A stretch of 10,601 bases of DNA from Caldithrix sp. (GTDB lineage: Bacteria; KSB1; UBA2214; DYKH01), in NCBI GenBank assembly GCA_020722685.1, contig DYKH01000042.1, positions 4,021-14,621 of the forward strand, given 5' to 3'. Shown piece after piece: positions 1 to 6,209 of this stretch (position 1 is the first letter of the stretch; each line of letters starts with the position of its first letter). The position numbers and the translations under genes are program-made. The notes beneath the pieces were generated by a model, which was not told where the DNA came from, searched no databases, and saw only the letters and a list, made by a program, of their open reading frames with translations.

Positions 1-834
1 AAGACCGGGCCCAAAGAAGTGCAATTGACATTGGGCGAATCAGTGGACCTCACACCGCTTTGCAGTTTGGTGGTGCAGAAAAAGAAAGCCGGACTGTACG
101 ATGAAGCGATCTCCACCCTGGAGAGCATCCGATCCAAGGGGAATCTTGAGGGTTTGGAAATGTGGGTTTGGCGCCAAATCGTCGATTGCAGGGTAAAGCA
201 TGCTTTGCTGACGGACAAAGAGAATCGACAATCCCATGCGATGACACAATTTCAGCAAGTGGTCGATCTCTGCCAAGACGTCCTGACGAATCACCAGCAA
301 GGACTGGAAGCTGAATGGGCATTAAAGACCATTTCCAAATACTATCTATTTATGGGCAAACCCGATTTGGCGCGACAGGAATATGACAAGTATTTGGCTA
401 ACATGGCAGGACGGAGCTATGAAAAGGCGGAGGCAGTTTTTGAGCTGGCCAATTTGTATCGTGACAGTGGCAATTTTGAGTTGGCGACAAGAGAGTACAA
501 TCGAGTAATTGCGGACAACCCTGACGATCTTCGAAACCTTGGTCAGGCGCGCTTGGGTCTTGCTCGTTGTTATCTCCGCATGGCGAAATATGACCAGGCA
601 GTTGAACAATGTAAGGCGATCCTTAACGATTCCCGTTTTGATGAAGGCCACCCCAACATGCGTGCAGCCGCGAGACTTGGCTTGGGATTATGCTATTCAC
701 GAATGGGGCAAAAAGAGCTTGCAAAGGCGGAACTCGATCTTGTTGTGGCGACGGCTCCCAAATATTCTCCTTTGTATAATCAAGCCAGTTTCGTTCTGAG
801 AATAATCGAATCCCAACCAGCAACTGAGCCATAA
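1..834 (+). CDS. TPR-repeat protein, 5' end cut off by the window
   Basis: The frame is open from the first base (Lys-Thr-Gly-Pro-Lys-Glu-Val...), so the gene almost certainly begins upstream. The GTG at 19 has no convincing ribosome binding site and is probably an internal Val. The visible 277 residues are helical, with at least four tandem tetratricopeptide (TPR) units between about 310 and 768. Typical elements are LYRDSGNFELATREYNRVI and LARCYLRMAKYDQAVEQCK, with the A/G-x3-Y and alternating small and aromatic positions of the family. TPR arrays are protein-interaction scaffolds, so no enzymatic role can be assigned. The visible part has no membrane segment. The C-terminus (ESQPATEP) is a short polar tail. 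A 76-bp gap separates it from the next gene. The missing N-terminus could carry a signal peptide or another domain. TPR identity is firm and function unknown. Confidence 0.85.
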   Translation, partial: KTGPKEVQLTLGESVDLTPLCSLVVQKKKAGLYDEAISTLESIRSKGNLEGLEMWVWRQIVDCRVKHALLTDKENRQSHAMTQFQQVVDLCQDVLTNHQQGLEAEWALKTISKYYLFMGKPDLARQEYDKYLANMAGRSYEKAEAVFELANLYRDSGNFELATREYNRVIADNPDDLRNLGQARLGLARCYLRMAKYDQAVEQCKAILNDSRFDEGHPNMRAAARLGLGLCYSRMGQKELAKAELDLVVATAPKYSPLYNQASFVLRIIESQPATEP

Positions 835-896
835 TCCTGTATGCGCATTGCGTTAAGAGGCCCATTAGTATAGTTTCCTTCAGAAAATGAAATCAA

Positions 897-908
897 GGGG
901 GAGCGGAG
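897..908 (+). promoter_or_regulatory. Ribosome binding site choosing the start at 911
   Basis: A purine-rich stretch, GGGGGAG at 897-903 followed by GGAG at 905-908, lies just upstream of the ATG at 911. It sits inside the frame that opens at the ATG at 887, which has no comparable site. Starting at 911 also puts a standard signal peptide at the very N-terminus, so 911 is the preferred start. Confidence 0.6.
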
Positions 909-910
909 AA

Positions 911-1771
911 ATGCACAAGCTTAATAGAGTTGCACCGTATGTGTGTAGCGTATTGCTGATAACATTTCTTAATTTACTTCTGGCCTCAGCTTCTCAGGGT
1001 AGTCAATTGCGTCCTACCTATGAGGCGCCTAAGAGGCTTTCAGAACTTGATCGAAATAGCGCTACGAAAATCCTTAGAATTGTTCACACTGCTTCAAAGT
1101 TCGGAAAACTCCAAGTCCATCTGCAAAGAGAAGGCTATGCAATTCAGTCACACCCTGAGAATCAGTACTACTACAAGCATGGCAAATTCTCTGCGGTTTC
1201 CCTTGAAATCGAATCTTTATCAGCATTGACTTCAGAAGAGAGGGTCAATCAAAATGAAATAGTACCAATGATGATAACTTGCATTCTGGATGAAGACGCC
1301 GAAAAGATGATAGACTATTTTGTCAGTCGGGTTTCAGTGCGAGACGGTGTAATCTTTCAAATAGAGATGAAAAGCGATAGCCTTGGACTGGCAATTAAGT
1401 ATGACATAGTTCCCGGCCCCAGAATCGAAAACCGTATTCTTGATGCGTCTGACTTCATGGGGAAGAATTTGGGTATAATCAAGTTGGGATTGTCTGATTT
1501 TGACGATCAGGATACTTTTTATGGTTTTCTTGATCGCGCTGAACCCCGAGAATCAATATTCCTCCTAAGCGAAGCAAAAGCATGTGAGGAGTTTAATTGG
1601 GACGTTTTCTGGGAATGCGTCTTGATGTGCTCTGGAGCACTTGCCGAGCCGGCGTTGATATATTGTGGTGCGCTGTGCATTATCCCAACTTGGGTTTGCG
1701 CTTTTTGTATCGTTGCTTTTTTAGCGGCTGATGCTGCTTGTATATGGGGTTGTTATGAAGCTCTTTCTTGA
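911..1771 (+). CDS. Secreted protein with Cys-rich hydrophobic C-terminal domain (halocin C8-like candidate)
   Basis: The product has 286 residues from the ATG at 911, which has a good ribosome binding site; an in-frame ATG at 887 is less likely. Residues 1 to about 29 form a signal peptide (hydrophobic core VCSVLLITFLNLLLA, then ASASQ). Residues 30-224 are a mostly polar domain containing FGKLQVHLQREGYAIQ. The last 62 residues hold nine cysteines spaced C-x10-C-x3-C-x11-C-x3-C-x6-C-x2-C-x10-C-x3-C, in a sequence rich in Ala, Ile, Leu, Val and Trp. From memory, halocin C8-like precursors pair a polar N-terminal part, which gives immunity in the archaeal prototype, with a Cys-rich hydrophobic C-terminal peptide released as a bacteriocin. 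The layout here matches, but the assignment is inference. Alternatives are a membrane-anchored protein or a disulfide-rich adhesin. No protease or dedicated transporter gene is visible nearby. Confidence 0.8.
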   Translation: MHKLNRVAPYVCSVLLITFLNLLLASASQGSQLRPTYEAPKRLSELDRNSATKILRIVHTASKFGKLQVHLQREGYAIQSHPENQYYYKHGKFSAVSLEIESLSALTSEERVNQNEIVPMMITCILDEDAEKMIDYFVSRVSVRDGVIFQIEMKSDSLGLAIKYDIVPGPRIENRILDASDFMGKNLGIIKLGLSDFDDQDTFYGFLDRAEPRESIFLLSEAKACEEFNWDVFWECVLMCSGALAEPALIYCGALCIIPTWVCAFCIVAFLAADAACIWGCYEALS

Positions 1772-1831
1772 TAATTTCCAGGCTATGAAAAATGTGAAAG
1801 TATTCAATAGTCTGGTGTTATTAAAACATAT

Positions 1832-1880
1832 CTCAGGGCGTAATGACTGAATAACCAACGAATCATGTTATTGCTCTGAG
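1832..1880 (+). other. Two-part inverted repeat (stem-loop) downstream of the Cys-rich gene
   Basis: CTCAGGGC (1832-1839) pairs with GCTCTGAG (1873-1880) through eight pairs including one G-U. Inside it AATAAC (1850-1855) pairs with GTTATT (1867-1872) around an 11-nt loop. The two 3' arms are contiguous and the 5' arms are separated by 10 nt, giving a long bulged hairpin. No T-run follows, so it is not a standard intrinsic terminator. It may be an RNA 3'-end structure or simply chance. The rest of the 1772-1997 gene-free stretch shows only a doubled heptamer GATTTTG at 1933-1946 and no gene or clear promoter. Confidence 0.35.
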
Positions 1881-1983
1881 GTAGGTAGTTCTGAGGCGTT
1901 GAACTCTTTCGAGCCATCTTCTTCGCTCCTTAGATTTTGGATTTTGGGAAGATAGTTTATAGGTGATTCAATTACATTCTTGT

Positions 1984-1989
1984 GGAAGG
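1984..1989 (+). promoter_or_regulatory. Ribosome binding site for the gene at 1998
   Basis: GGAAGG lies eight bases before the ATG at 1998. It decides between that ATG and the in-frame TTG codons at 1980 and 1992, in favour of 1998. Confidence 0.5.
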
Positions 1990-1997
1990 CTTTGACT

Positions 1998-2396
1998 ATG
2001 GAGCGCCCCTCAAGCAAACTTTACCATTTATTGAAAATCCTTATTGGTCTGTTTCTAATAGCAGTTCTGCTTGGTAAGTGGAGTATGCTATTGGAATCCG
2101 CGGCTCAAGGCGGCAGCAATAGTGCGGACATGTTCGCCATGATGTACGTGCTAATAGGTCTTATTCTCATCTTTCAACGTCCAAGGTTGGTTCATTACGG
2201 CTATGGAATTGGTCTCTTTCTGATTGGATTCGGGTGGTTTCTTTCTTTTGCATTCTCGCAATGGTTTGTTCGTTGGGGTAATTATTATCGTTTGCCAGTC
2301 TTATTGCTCTTTTGTTGGGGACTATGGAACGATATCAAGGAATTCCGTGAATTCCGCAAGAATGGAAGTTTTGGAACAAAAAAGGAAAATCAATAG
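1998..2396 (+). CDS. Small integral membrane protein, four predicted helices, unknown function
   Basis: The product has 132 residues from the ATG at 1998. Four hydrophobic segments can be read: about residues 9-28 (LLKILIGLFLIAVLLG), 45-60 (FAMMYVLIGLILIF), 67-87 (YGIGLFLIGFGWFLSFAF) and 97-112 (LPVLLLFCWGLW). A basic and acidic tail follows (KEFREFRKNGSFGTKKENQ), probably cytoplasmic. I recognise no family and no catalytic motif. The next gene starts 37 bases downstream on the same strand, so the two are probably co-transcribed. Being close to the Cys-rich candidate bacteriocin, it could be an immunity or export accessory protein, but only position supports this, and a 226-bp gap separates them. 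Existence as a gene is well supported by hydrophobic periodicity and the ribosome binding site. Confidence 0.75.
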   Translation: MERPSSKLYHLLKILIGLFLIAVLLGKWSMLLESAAQGGSNSADMFAMMYVLIGLILIFQRPRLVHYGYGIGLFLIGFGWFLSFAFSQWFVRWGNYYRLPVLLLFCWGLWNDIKEFREFRKNGSFGTKKENQ

Positions 2397-2433
2397 CTGC
2401 CCAACGGAACTTGCTGAACATTGTGTAATCCAA

Positions 2434-3153
2434 ATGACTTCGAAAAAAGTAATGTGGCCGTTAAGTAGCGCATTTTTCTTCTTGACGCTTATCGTGCCTA
2501 TTCAATTTTCTGCTCTCGACTCCAAAGAGAGGGCAACTGATGATTTTCAAATCGGGCTGAAGTTTTTGCGATTTGCAAGATACGATAGTGCCATCCATAG
2601 ATTGGAAAACAGACTGAAGTATCAAGCAGATTTCTCAGAAGTGTTCGTACCGCTTGGCATGGCTTGTCTTTTTGCAGGGCGTTTTGACCAAGCTTTGAGT
2701 TCTTTTCAGGAGGCATTGGTCAAGGACAATAGGAACCCAGATGCTCACGTCGGAGTAGGGCACTTCTATTATGCCAAAGCAGGACTACGTGATAAAAACA
2801 TGTTCCTCGATGTCAGGGTATTGACCGAGAACCAAAACCTTTGCAGCGATGACACTGTCCGCCTGTTCATCCAGAAGGGAGTAGAAGCTTATACAAAGGT
2901 CATAGAGATCAATCCGCGCTATAGGAGCGATATTTGGCATGACCCGGACTGTGCTTGCAGCGAGTTTAATTCTGTCGACCTTCACAATTCGTTGGGCTGT
3001 GGATATTGGATGCTGGGTAACATTGCTTTAGCCAAAAAGGAATTTGAAAGTGCGCATTCCTTGGATGCCAACGACGCTGATTCTGCAACTCTTTTGGAAC
3101 TCTTGAACAAGCATTCGGCGAGCACCAGAAAAAATGCGAAGGGGCATGAATGA
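2434..3153 (+). CDS. Exported TPR-repeat protein
   Basis: The product has 239 residues from the ATG at 2434. The same frame is open further upstream into the preceding membrane-protein gene, but that stretch reads as an out-of-frame shadow. Starting at 2434 gives an N-terminal signal peptide: a basic MTSKK, then a hydrophobic stretch about residues 7-28 ending near PIQFSALDS. The ribosome binding site is weak, and the ATG at 2452 is also possible. The mature part has TPR units: FLRFARYDSAIHRLENRL and LGMACLFAGRFDQALSSFQ, then a long insert with an IQKGVEAYTKVIEINPRY unit, and a last unit around YWMLGNIALAKKEFESAH. A small Cys cluster (DPDCAC) lies in the second insert. It probably acts as an envelope scaffold or interaction protein, partner unknown. 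It sits between a membrane protein and a secreted protein with 37- and 32-base gaps, suggesting one transcript. Confidence 0.8.
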   Translation: MTSKKVMWPLSSAFFFLTLIVPIQFSALDSKERATDDFQIGLKFLRFARYDSAIHRLENRLKYQADFSEVFVPLGMACLFAGRFDQALSSFQEALVKDNRNPDAHVGVGHFYYAKAGLRDKNMFLDVRVLTENQNLCSDDTVRLFIQKGVEAYTKVIEINPRYRSDIWHDPDCACSEFNSVDLHNSLGCGYWMLGNIALAKKEFESAHSLDANDADSATLLELLNKHSASTRKNAKGHE

Positions 3154-3171
3154 ATTAGGACTCTGCCTTTT

Positions 3172-3178
3172 AAGGAGG
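3172..3178 (+). promoter_or_regulatory. Strong Shine-Dalgarno for the gene at 3186
   Basis: AAGGAGG, a full match to the consensus, lies seven bases before the ATG at 3186. It fixes that start and suggests efficient translation. Confidence 0.7.
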
Positions 3179-3185
3179 AATAGCG

Positions 3186-3866
3186 ATGCTTCACAAAGGA
3201 TTTTCTAAAACTGTTTTTTCTCTGCTGGTCATTTGTTCTTCTCTCACATATTCCGCTGATAATGAGAGCTCCATCGTTTATCTAACGGAAGGGCAAAATA
3301 CTTTGCTTCTAAAAGTTATCAACGCCAATACGAAAGAGCTTGGAGAAGTGACTTTGGAGATCCCCGCATCCGGCAAATACGCTTGGTTGTCTGTGCGATC
3401 ACCGAAGGAGAGCTTTTTTCTGCCGTCCAGCAATCTGACTTCCCCGGTACAAGTCGAGCTCCAACTGAGAGTTTCCAATGCGCCCATTGGCGCCTCGGCA
3501 ACGTTGCCCATCATTCTTAAACAAGGTCGCCAAACAATTAGCAAGACCGAGATTGAAATTCTGGTCACCGCAAATGACGGGCTACCCAAAGACTACGAGC
3601 TTTTACAGAATTATCCTAATCCTTTCAACAGCTCGACAGAAATCTCGTATGCGCTGCCGCAGCCTGCTGATGTTTCGCTGCGAATCTTTAACGTGAAGGG
3701 TGAGGAGGTAAGAGAGCTGGTTCATGGATTCAAGACGGCCGGCTACCACGCCATCCGTTGGGACGGCAAAGATAATAACGGTAAGGATAGCTCGGCTGGA
3801 GCCTATCTCTGTCAAATGGAGGTGGGTGAATTTTCCAAATCTATTACGATGCTCTTAGTAAGATAA
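3186..3866 (+). CDS. Secreted protein with C-terminal FlgD-like / type IX-type sorting domain
   Basis: The product has 226 residues and a strong ribosome binding site. Residues 1 to about 23 form a signal peptide (KTVFSLLVICSSLTYSA). Residues 24-130 are beta-rich, with no recognised family, and resemble an Ig-like or cohesin-like sandwich. Residues 133-226 are the familiar C-terminal domain: LPKDYELLQNYPNPFNSST at 133-151, then SLRIFNVKGEEV, the turn RWDGKDNNGK and the closing strand KSITMLLVR. This domain is the T9SS type A sorting signal / FlgD-Ig-like module common in Bacteroidota, Ignavibacteria, Calditrichota and KSB1-like bacteria. In T9SS users it directs export across the outer membrane and cell-surface attachment. 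Whether this organism has a T9SS cannot be seen here. The protein is unusually small for the family, being little more than one domain plus the sorting module. It is likely the last gene of a 1998-3866 transcript. Confidence 0.88.
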   Translation: MLHKGFSKTVFSLLVICSSLTYSADNESSIVYLTEGQNTLLLKVINANTKELGEVTLEIPASGKYAWLSVRSPKESFFLPSSNLTSPVQVELQLRVSNAPIGASATLPIILKQGRQTISKTEIEILVTANDGLPKDYELLQNYPNPFNSSTEISYALPQPADVSLRIFNVKGEEVRELVHGFKTAGYHAIRWDGKDNNGKDSSAGAYLCQMEVGEFSKSITMLLVR

Positions 3867-3875
3867 GAGTTCATG

Positions 3876-3908
3876 AAATAGAAAGTGCTTTGGGCTTATT
3901 TCCTATTT
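3876..3908. other. AT-rich imperfect hairpin between the converging blocks
   Basis: AAATAG (3876-3881) can pair with CTATTT (3903-3908), with two or three more pairs inside after one mismatch. It begins nine bases after the 3866 stop codon. It might serve as a transcript end for the plus-strand block, but the stem is weak and no T-run follows. Confidence 0.2.
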
Positions 3909-3959
3909 ATGACGCGCCGCATGCAACACCGCTGTGAGTGCTTAGAGGGGAAGCATTAG

Positions 3960-3992
3960 CGAACGCAGTTCGGTGGCTCGGCGCAGTGCCGA
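3960..3992. other. Pair of short GC-rich hairpins beyond the trpA stop
   Basis: CGAAC (3960-3964) pairs with GTTCG (3968-3972) over a 3-base loop. TCGGC (3978-3982) pairs with GCCGA (3988-3992) over a 5-base loop. They lie 12 to 45 bases past the trpA stop on the minus strand, where a transcript-ending structure would be expected, but neither strand has a following T-run. A folded 3' end or a dispersed repeat are both possible. Confidence 0.3.
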
Positions 3993-4004
3993 TTGGCATC
4001 TTCA

Positions 4005-4793
4005 TTAGCCTGCTATCGCCGTTTTTACTGCTTTTGCAAATTGTGCCGCCTTGGACACTTTATCCTCCGCGCCCTCCAATTCCTTAATGAGCCAGCTACC
4101 GATGATCACTCCGTCCGCCACTCGGGCCGCTGCCTCCGCTTGTTCGATGGAAGAGATGCCAAATCCGACCGCCACCGGTAAATCGGTCATGGTCTTGAGG
4201 GATTTTATGACTTGGTCGATTTGAACATCCATGCCATCTCCGGCGCCTGTGGTGCCATAATGCGAGACACAGTAAACGAATCCGCTGGAAGCTGCGAGAA
4301 TGTTCTTTGTGCGTTCGCTGCCCATTTCCGGGGCCAATAGGTAAATCAGGTCTATTGATTTCTGTCTACAGAGATGTTCGAATTCCTCCCCTTCCTCGTA
4401 AGGCAAATCTGCCACGATCAAGCCATCGACGCCAGATTCCCCGCAAGCCCCAACAAATGGTTCCGTGCCATAGCGAACGATTGGATTAAAATAACCCATG
4501 AGCACGACCGGAGTTTCCGAGGTCTTGCGGAATTTGCTCACCAACTGCAAGATGTTGTCAAGGTTGACATCGTTTTTCAGCGCTCTGGCGGTGGATCGTT
4601 GAATGACCGGTCCATCGGCAATGGGATCGGAAAACGGCACTCCCAATTCGAGGCAATCCGCCCCGTTCGCTGACAACGCCTGCATGATTCGCAGGGTTTC
4701 GTCCAGATTGGGGTCACCCGCGGTGAGAAAGAGGATCAAGGCGGTTTCATTGCGCTTTTTTAATTCCAAGAAATGCTTTTCCAGTCTGTTCAT
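4005..4793 (-). CDS. trpA: Tryptophan synthase alpha chain
   Basis: TrpA cleaves indole-3-glycerol phosphate to indole and glyceraldehyde 3-phosphate and passes indole through a tunnel to TrpB in the cytoplasmic alpha2-beta2 complex. The protein has 262 residues, close to the usual 260-270. The catalytic pair is present at the standard positions: Glu49 in ADCLELGVPFSDP and Asp60 in PIADGPVIQ. The TIM-barrel motifs LVLMGYFNP-like (96-104), GLIVADLPYEE (124-134) and the phosphate-binding VGFGIS near the C-terminus are all present. Loop 6 reads SHYGTTG (177-183) where the enterobacterial enzyme has S-R-A-G-V-T-G; the functional Thr is kept. GAGGAATAG just before the ATG at 4793 provides the ribosome binding site. 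It is the last gene of the operon and 127 bases follow trpB, a wide gap for a pair that is often nearly contiguous. Confidence 0.97.
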   Translation of the reverse strand: MNRLEKHFLELKKRNETALILFLTAGDPNLDETLRIMQALSANGADCLELGVPFSDPIADGPVIQRSTARALKNDVNLDNILQLVSKFRKTSETPVVLMGYFNPIVRYGTEPFVGACGESGVDGLIVADLPYEEGEEFEHLCRQKSIDLIYLLAPEMGSERTKNILAASSGFVYCVSHYGTTGAGDGMDVQIDQVIKSLKTMTDLPVAVGFGISSIEQAEAAARVADGVIIGSWLIKELEGAEDKVSKAAQFAKAVKTAIAG

Positions 4794-4848
4794 CTATTCC
4801 TCGTAAAGAATCATTCGTTTGACAAGATGGCATCTCGTCCTGCCGGCC

Positions 4849-4890
4849 GTTGACCATTGACCGTTGAACATTGAACGTTGACTATTGATC
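4849..4890 (+). repeat. Heptamer-period tandem repeat in the trpB-trpA gap
   Basis: Three 14-base units stand head to tail: GTTGACCATTGACC (4849-4862), GTTGAACATTGAAC (4863-4876) and GTTGACTATTGATC (4877-4890). Each is two heptamers of the form R-TTGA-M-Y, so the true period is seven bases. The array lies wholly between trpB and trpA. I remember similar TTGAC-type heptamer arrays in intergenic DNA of draft genomes from this part of the tree, but cannot check copy number here. Confidence 0.85.
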
Positions 4891-4924
4891 TTGAGAATTC
4901 CTTGTAACAGAATACAATAGTCAA
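4878..4924. repeat. Inverted repeat linking the heptamer array to the trpB stop
   Basis: TTGACTATTG (4878-4887) is the exact reverse complement of CAATAGTCAA (4915-4924), with a 27-base loop. The right arm includes the trpB stop codon (4921-4923). Reading the minus strand from about 4932 gives GTTGACA, ATTGACT, ATTG: the same heptamer family in the opposite direction. The structure could fold in RNA as a long hairpin between trpB and trpA. Confidence 0.7.
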
Positions 4925-6093
4925 TTGTCAACTAATGGTTGAGTAGTGACTATGTCTTTGTCTCCGCGGCCGGAGAGATTGATTAAGATCGACTGTTCGG
5001 TTGCTAGCGTCCGAGCCAATTTCATGGCATAAGCCACCGCGTGCGCGCTCTCCAAGGCGGGGATGATGCCTTCCGTTCGGGCTAACAAGTCATAAGCCTC
5101 AAGAGCCTCCTGATCGCTAACCTGCTTGTATTCCGCGCGACCGGTTTCTTTATAAAAAGCGTGCTCGGGGCCAACTCCGGGATAATCAAGCCCGGCGGCG
5201 ATGCTGTGCGCTGGGGCAATCTGGCCTTGCTCGTTTTGCAGAAAGTAGCTTTTCTCGCCGTGAAAAACGCCCACTTCTCCCAAGGCAAGGGAGGCGGCGT
5301 GCTGCCCCACGGCCTTGCCTCTGCCGCCGGCTTCCACGCCGATGAGCTTGGCCGGCGTATCCTTAAAAGGATGAAAGATTCCCATGGCATTGCTGCCGCC
5401 GCCGACGCAAGCGACGATGTAGTCGGGATGGCTCAGTCCGTATGCTTTGATCTGTTCCCGCGCCTCCAATCCAATGACCGATTGAAACTCGCGCACCATA
5501 GTCGGAAAGGGATGCGGCCCGACCACCGAGCCCATGACATATTGGGTGGTTTTAACCCCGGCAATCCAGGCGCGCATGGCTTCATTGATGGCGTCTTTCA
5601 ACGTACAAGTCCCGGAGTTAACCGGCACCACTTTGGCGCCCAGAAGCTGCATGCGGAAGACGTTCAGTTTTTGCCGCTCCACGTCCTCGGTGCCCATGTA
5701 GATTTGGCATTCGATATCCAGCAGCGCGCAAGCCGTGGCGGTGGCAACTCCATGTTGGCCGGCTCCTGTCTCGGCTATTACTTTACGCTTGCCCATTTTC
5801 TTGGCCATCAAAACTTGGCCTAGACAATTGTTGAGCTTATGCGAGCCGGTGTGATTCAAATCTTCGCGCTTGAGAAAAAGTTTGGCGCCGCCGGTTTTGC
5901 GCGTGAGATTCTGGGCAAAGTAGAGCGGCGTCGGCCGACCGGCGTAATTCTTTAGCAGGTTGGCAAGCTCCTCTTGAAATGCGCGATCTTGGTGGTAATG
6001 GTTGAAAGTTTCTTCTAATTCAATTAGAGCAGGCATGAGTAATTCCGGGACGAATTGTCCGCCAAATTGCCCAAAGTAACCGCGATTTCTCAT
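4921..6093 (-). CDS. trpB: Tryptophan synthase beta chain
   Basis: TrpB is the PLP enzyme that joins indole and L-serine into L-tryptophan, working with TrpA. The protein has 390 residues, typical of the TrpB1 class that pairs with TrpA. The N-terminus [13 protein letters not shown] is diagnostic. The PLP lysine is Lys86 in [10 protein letters not shown], the catalytic glutamate is Glu108 in AETGAGQHG, the phosphate loop is GGGSNA (231-236), and the serine near the pyridine nitrogen is in LSGRGDKD close to the C-terminus. GAGG lies five bases before the start at 6093. The gene is preceded by a 116-base gap after trpF and followed by a 127-base gap. Its last codons (Val-Asp-Asn-stop) coincide with an inverted copy of the heptamer repeat, so the exact C-terminus may have been shaped by that repeat. 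Confidence 0.97.
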   Translation of the reverse strand: MRNRGYFGQFGGQFVPELLMPALIELEETFNHYHQDRAFQEELANLLKNYAGRPTPLYFAQNLTRKTGGAKLFLKREDLNHTGSHKLNNCLGQVLMAKKMGKRKVIAETGAGQHGVATATACALLDIECQIYMGTEDVERQKLNVFRMQLLGAKVVPVNSGTCTLKDAINEAMRAWIAGVKTTQYVMGSVVGPHPFPTMVREFQSVIGLEAREQIKAYGLSHPDYIVACVGGGSNAMGIFHPFKDTPAKLIGVEAGGRGKAVGQHAASLALGEVGVFHGEKSYFLQNEQGQIAPAHSIAAGLDYPGVGPEHAFYKETGRAEYKQVSDQEALEAYDLLARTEGIIPALESAHAVAYAMKLARTLATEQSILINLSGRGDKDIVTTQPLVDN

Positions 6094-6128
6094 TCATACC
6101 TCAGTATTTTCTTCTTTTTTCAAATTTG

Positions 6129-6166
6129 GCCAGCCGAGGGGACATCCCTTTTCAGTCGGCTTTGGC
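6129..6166. repeat. Compound inverted repeat in the trpF-trpB gap
   Basis: AGCCGA (6132-6137) pairs with TCGGCT (6156-6161), flanked by GCC (6129-6131) and GGC (6164-6166). An inner AGGG(G)ACATCCCT hairpin has a four- or five-base loop. The whole folds as a bulged stem. It lies in the 116-base gap before trpB and leaves the trpB ribosome binding site free. It looks like a dispersed hairpin element rather than a terminator, as no T-run follows on the minus strand. Confidence 0.45.
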
Positions 6167-6209
6167 GGAGGCGAAATCGGTGCATCAGAGATGGCATTCA
6201 GTTTTGCTA

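Noticed and set aside
848..874. Possible promoter before the Cys-rich gene (TTGCGT, then TATAGT)
   Set aside because: The spacing is only 15 bases and the -35 match is poor. Sigma-factor consensus sequences for this lineage are unknown, so it cannot be told from chance.
2338..2356. Doubled GAATTCCG motif
   Set aside because: It lies inside the membrane-protein gene and simply encodes a repeated Glu-Phe-Arg in the C-terminal tail.
2224..2433. N-terminal extension of the exported TPR protein
   Set aside because: This part overlaps the membrane-protein gene in another frame and would bury the signal peptide. The start at 2434 places the signal peptide at the N-terminus.
4239..4265. Altered TrpA loop 6 (SHYGTTG instead of S-R-x-G-V-T-G)
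   Set aside because: The catalytic Glu49, Asp60 and the loop Thr are kept, and loop 6 positions vary among bacterial TrpA proteins, so this is probably ordinary variation.
4849..4890. Heptamer array as a CRISPR array
   Set aside because: The units are contiguous 7- or 14-base repeats with no spacers, and no cas gene is near.
5161..5823. 220-residue open frame on the plus strand
   Set aside because: It lies entirely antisense to trpB. It has no ribosome binding site or recognisable domain.
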